DNA from: Mycolicibacterium moriokaense | GTDB lineage: Bacteria; Actinomycetota; Actinomycetes; Mycobacteriales; Mycobacteriaceae | Assembly (NCBI RefSeq): GCF_003347205.1 | Contig: NZ_QQBJ01000008.1 | Span: 186,001-250,000, forward strand | Direction of reading: 5' to 3' | DNA length: 64,000 nucleotides | Shown: positions 61,448 through 64,000 of the stretch, piece after piece | How positions within the stretch are numbered: the first letter of the stretch is position 1 | How the letters are laid out: each line of letters starts with the position of its first letter | Notes under the pieces: generated by a model | Databases searched by the model: none | Seen by the model: only the letters and a program-made list of their open reading frames with translations | What the model was told of the DNA's origin: nothing | Made by a program: the position numbers and the translations under genes

Positions 61448-63097
61448 ATGGCAGAGTTGACCATCTCGGCAGACGAGATCCAAGGCGCAATTGAGGAGTA
61501 TGTCGCCGGATTCGAGGCTGAAACCGAGCGGGAAGAGATCGGCACTGTCATCGATGCGGGCGACGGCATCGCGCACGTCGAAGGCCTGCCATCCGTGATG
61601 ACCCAGGAGATCCTGGAGTTCCCCGGCGGCGTACTCGGTGTCGCATTGAACCTCGACGAGCACAGCATCGGCGCCGTCATCCTAGGCGAGTTCGAGAAGA
61701 TCGAAGAGGGCCAGCAGGTCAAGCGCACCGGCAACGTGCTCTCGGTGCCGGTCGGCGACGGGTTCCTCGGACGCGTGGTCAACCCGCTGGGCCAACCGAT
61801 CGACGGCCGTGGCGACATCGAGACCGACGAACGGCGCGCCCTCGAGTTGCAGGCGCCGTCGGTGGTGCAGCGCCAGGGCGTGAGTGAGCCGTTGCAGACC
61901 GGGATCAAGGCGATCGATTCCCAGACGCCGATCGGTCGCGGCCAGCGTCAGCTGATCATCGGTGACCGCAAGACCGGCAAGACCGCGGTGTGCGTGGACA
62001 CCATCCTCAACCAGCGGCAGAACTGGGAGACCGGCGACGAGAAGCAGCAGGTGCGCTGCGTGTACGTCGCGATCGGTCAGAAGGGCACCACCATCGCCAG
62101 CGTGCGCCAGACCCTCGAAGAGGGCGGCGCGATGGACTACACCACCATCGTGGCTGCGCCGGCATCCGATTCGGCAGGCTTCAAATGGCTTGCGCCCTAT
62201 ACCGGTTCGGCGATCGCGCAGCACTGGATGTATCAGGGCAAGCACGTGCTGATCGTGTTCGACGACCTCACCAAGCAGGCCGAGGCCTACCGTGCGATCT
62301 CGCTGCTGCTGCGCCGGCCCCCGGGCCGTGAGGCGTACCCGGGCGACGTCTTCTATCTGCACTCGCGGCTGCTGGAACGCTGCGCGAAGCTGTCGGACGA
62401 ACTCGGCGGCGGCTCACTGACCGGTCTGCCGATCATCGAGACCAAGGCCAACGACATCTCGGCCTACATCCCGACCAACGTCATCTCGATCACCGACGGC
62501 CAGTGCTTCCTGGAGACCGACCTGTTCAACCAGGGCGTGCGGCCGGCCATCAACGTCGGTGTCTCGGTGTCCCGCGTCGGTGGTGCCGCCCAGATCAAGG
62601 CGATGAAGGAGGTCGCCGGATCGCTGCGCCTGGATCTGTCGCAGTACCGCGAACTGGAGTCCTTCGCGGCGTTCGCCTCCGATCTCGACGAAACGTCGAA
62701 GGCACAGCTGGACCGCGGCGCGCGGCTGGTCGAGCTGCTCAAGCAGCCGCAGAACAGCCCGATGCCGGTCGAGGAACAGGTCGTCGCGATCTTCCTCGGC
62801 ACCAGGGGACACCTCGACTCCGTCCCAGTCGAAGACGTGCAGAAGTTCGAGCGCGAGTTCCTCGAGCACGTGAAGGCTTCTCACGAGGAGATCCTCAAAG
62901 AGATCCGGGAGAGCAAGAAGCTCTCCGAGGAGCTGGAGGACAAGCTCGAGAACGTCGTGAACGACTTCAAGAAGGGCTTCGACACCACCGACGGCAGTTC
63001 GGTCGTCCCCGACGAGCATGTCGACGCGATGGACGAAGGCGACGTCGAGAAGGAATCGGTGAAGGTCAACAAGCCCGCACCGAAGAAGAAGAAGTAG
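61448..63097 (+). CDS. atpA: F0F1 ATP synthase subunit alpha
   Basis: 549 residues from ATG 61448. Nucleotide-binding non-catalytic subunit with Walker [17 protein letters not shown] and [16 protein letters not shown]; the Arg finger block is [20 protein letters not shown] and [10 protein letters not shown]. After about residue 513 a C-terminal extension of some 36 residues ends in [15 protein letters not shown]. In mycobacteria this tail contacts the gamma subunit and suppresses ATP hydrolysis. atpG starts 12 bp later. Confidence 0.98.
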   Translation: MAELTISADEIQGAIEEYVAGFEAETEREEIGTVIDAGDGIAHVEGLPSVMTQEILEFPGGVLGVALNLDEHSIGAVILGEFEKIEEGQQVKRTGNVLSVPVGDGFLGRVVNPLGQPIDGRGDIETDERRALELQAPSVVQRQGVSEPLQTGIKAIDSQTPIGRGQRQLIIGDRKTGKTAVCVDTILNQRQNWETGDEKQQVRCVYVAIGQKGTTIASVRQTLEEGGAMDYTTIVAAPASDSAGFKWLAPYTGSAIAQHWMYQGKHVLIVFDDLTKQAEAYRAISLLLRRPPGREAYPGDVFYLHSRLLERCAKLSDELGGGSLTGLPIIETKANDISAYIPTNVISITDGQCFLETDLFNQGVRPAINVGVSVSRVGGAAQIKAMKEVAGSLRLDLSQYRELESFAAFASDLDETSKAQLDRGARLVELLKQPQNSPMPVEEQVVAIFLGTRGHLDSVPVEDVQKFEREFLEHVKASHEEILKEIRESKKLSEELEDKLENVVNDFKKGFDTTDGSSVVPDEHVDAMDEGDVEKESVKVNKPAPKKKK

Positions 63098-63109
63098 GCC
63101 GGAGAACCT

Positions 63110-64000
63110 ATGGCTGCCACACTGCGCGAACTGCGCGGCCGCATCCGCTCCGCGGGCTCGATCAAGAAGATCACCAAAGCCCAGGAGCTGATCGCGACGT
63201 CGCGTATCGCCAAGGCGCAGGCCCGAGTCGAGGCGGCTCGGCCGTACGACCGCGAAATCACCCACATGCTGACCAACCTGGCCGACGCCAGCGCGCTGGA
63301 TCACCCGTTGCTCGTCGAGCGGGAGAACCCGCGGCGGGCCGCCGTGCTGGTGGTGTCGTCGGACCGCGGGCTCTGCGGCGCCTACAACGCCAACGTGTTC
63401 CGTCGCTCCGAGGAGCTGTTCTCGCTACTCCGTGAGGAGGGCAAGGACCCCGTGCTGTACACGGTGGGCCGAAAGGCTCTCGGTTACTACAGCTTTCGCA
63501 ACTGGGATGTCGTCGAATCCTGGACCGGGTTCTCCGAGCGGCCTGACTACGAGAATGCGCAGGAGATCGCGTCGACCCTGGTCGACGCCTTCACCGCGGG
63601 CATGGACGACGAGGGCGATGATCCCGGCGCGGACAACATCCTCGGCGTCGACGAACTGCACATCGTGTTCAACGAGTTCAAATCCATGATGGCGCAGGTT
63701 GCGGTCGCACGTCGGATTGCGCCGATGGTGGTCGAGTACAGCGAGGAGGAGACCGGTCCTCATACGCTGTTCTCGTTCGAGCCGAACGCCGAGGAATTGT
63801 TCGGCGCGCTGCTGCCGCGGTACGTGGCGACCCGCATCTTCGCCGCGCTGCTCGAAGCGGCGGCATCCGAGTCGGCGTCGCGCCGACGCGCCATGAAGTC
63901 GGCGTCCGACAACGCCGACGACCTCATCAAGGACCTGACTCTGATGGCCAACCGCGAACGGCAATCTCAGATCACCCAGGAAATCAGCGAAATCGTCGGT
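63110..64000 (+). CDS. atpG: F0F1 ATP synthase subunit gamma (3' end outside window)
   Basis: 297 codons are present from ATG 63110 and the frame is still open at the window edge; the M. tuberculosis protein is about 305 residues, so only a few are missing. N-terminal coiled-coil helix [20 protein letters not shown], the Rossmann-like centre with [19 protein letters not shown], and a C-terminal helix [20 protein letters not shown] inside the alpha/beta ring. The loop at about residues 165-178 ([14 protein letters not shown]) is the mycobacterium-specific insertion that takes part in hydrolysis control. Confidence 0.97.
   Translation, partial: MAATLRELRGRIRSAGSIKKITKAQELIATSRIAKAQARVEAARPYDREITHMLTNLADASALDHPLLVERENPRRAAVLVVSSDRGLCGAYNANVFRRSEELFSLLREEGKDPVLYTVGRKALGYYSFRNWDVVESWTGFSERPDYENAQEIASTLVDAFTAGMDDEGDDPGADNILGVDELHIVFNEFKSMMAQVAVARRIAPMVVEYSEEETGPHTLFSFEPNAEELFGALLPRYVATRIFAALLEAAASESASRRRAMKSASDNADDLIKDLTLMANRERQSQITQEISEIVG

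Overview
This window is chromosomal DNA of a high-GC actinobacterium, almost certainly a rapid-growing Mycobacterium (Mycolicibacterium type). The main reason is gene order. From 40.5 kb to the right edge it carries tRNA-Arg / argS-lysA-hom-thrC-thrB-rho ... rpmE-prfA-prmC-tsaC ... wecA-atpI-like-atpB-atpE-atpF-atpFH-atpA-atpG, which is the Mycobacterium tuberculosis Rv1292-Rv1309 order. Other pointers are the fused b'-delta ATP synthase subunit, the C-terminal tail on the alpha subunit, an F420-type luciferase-like oxidoreductase, a YrbE pair, a PE-PPE-type hydrolase remnant, a mycothiol-type DinB protein, and many GTG/TTG starts. No IS element, prophage, CRISPR array or rRNA operon was seen.

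Left part (0-11.4 kb) is accessory metabolism: two VOC proteins, a GNAT acetyltransferase, nitronate monooxygenase, a membrane-anchored DUF4097-like protein next to a NarL-type two-component pair, an F420-type oxidoreductase, a PE-PPE-like hydrolase broken by an out-of-frame deletion, a POT peptide transporter, an SDR and an amidase. At 11.5-14.7 kb three overlapping genes encode a PAS-GAF-SpoIIE phosphatase, a cobalamin-binding protein with the W-x9-EH hallmark of CarH-type light sensors, and a STAS anti-anti-sigma protein. This looks like a light/B12-controlled partner-switching module without its kinase. Then come a ROK regulator with a divergent MFS exporter sharing a clear palindrome, a LemA + M48 membrane protease pair, a DUF3303 protein and a class III nucleotide cyclase.

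At 21.2-29.0 kb an OsmC-flavoprotein pair diverges from a methyltransferase. Between them lies a symmetric array of six heptads at 11-bp period (23126-23188), the kind of site bound by OmpR/SARP-type winged helices. A large regulator with an OmpR-type DNA-binding domain, an ATPase and a TPR-like region is encoded just beyond the methyltransferase. A small secreted protein and an orphan YrbE permease pair without mce genes follow.

At 30.5-40.0 kb is a self-contained polyol/pentitol utilisation locus. A SorC-type regulator and an SDR dehydrogenase run leftward. A SIS isomerase, FGGY kinase, ribulose-phosphate-epimerase-like protein, zinc alcohol dehydrogenase and ribose-type ABC importer run rightward, with 4-bp overlaps between consecutive genes as far as the permease. 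The likely route is import, oxidation to a ketose, phosphorylation, and epimerisation/isomerisation into the pentose phosphate pathway. The real substrate cannot be read from sequence.

The conserved right part is interrupted between rho and rpmE by a TetR/acyl-CoA-synthetase pair and a MarR/DinB pair, each with an excellent palindromic operator. The atp operon ends inside atpG at the window edge. A strong hairpin sits just before the atpE ribosome-binding site.
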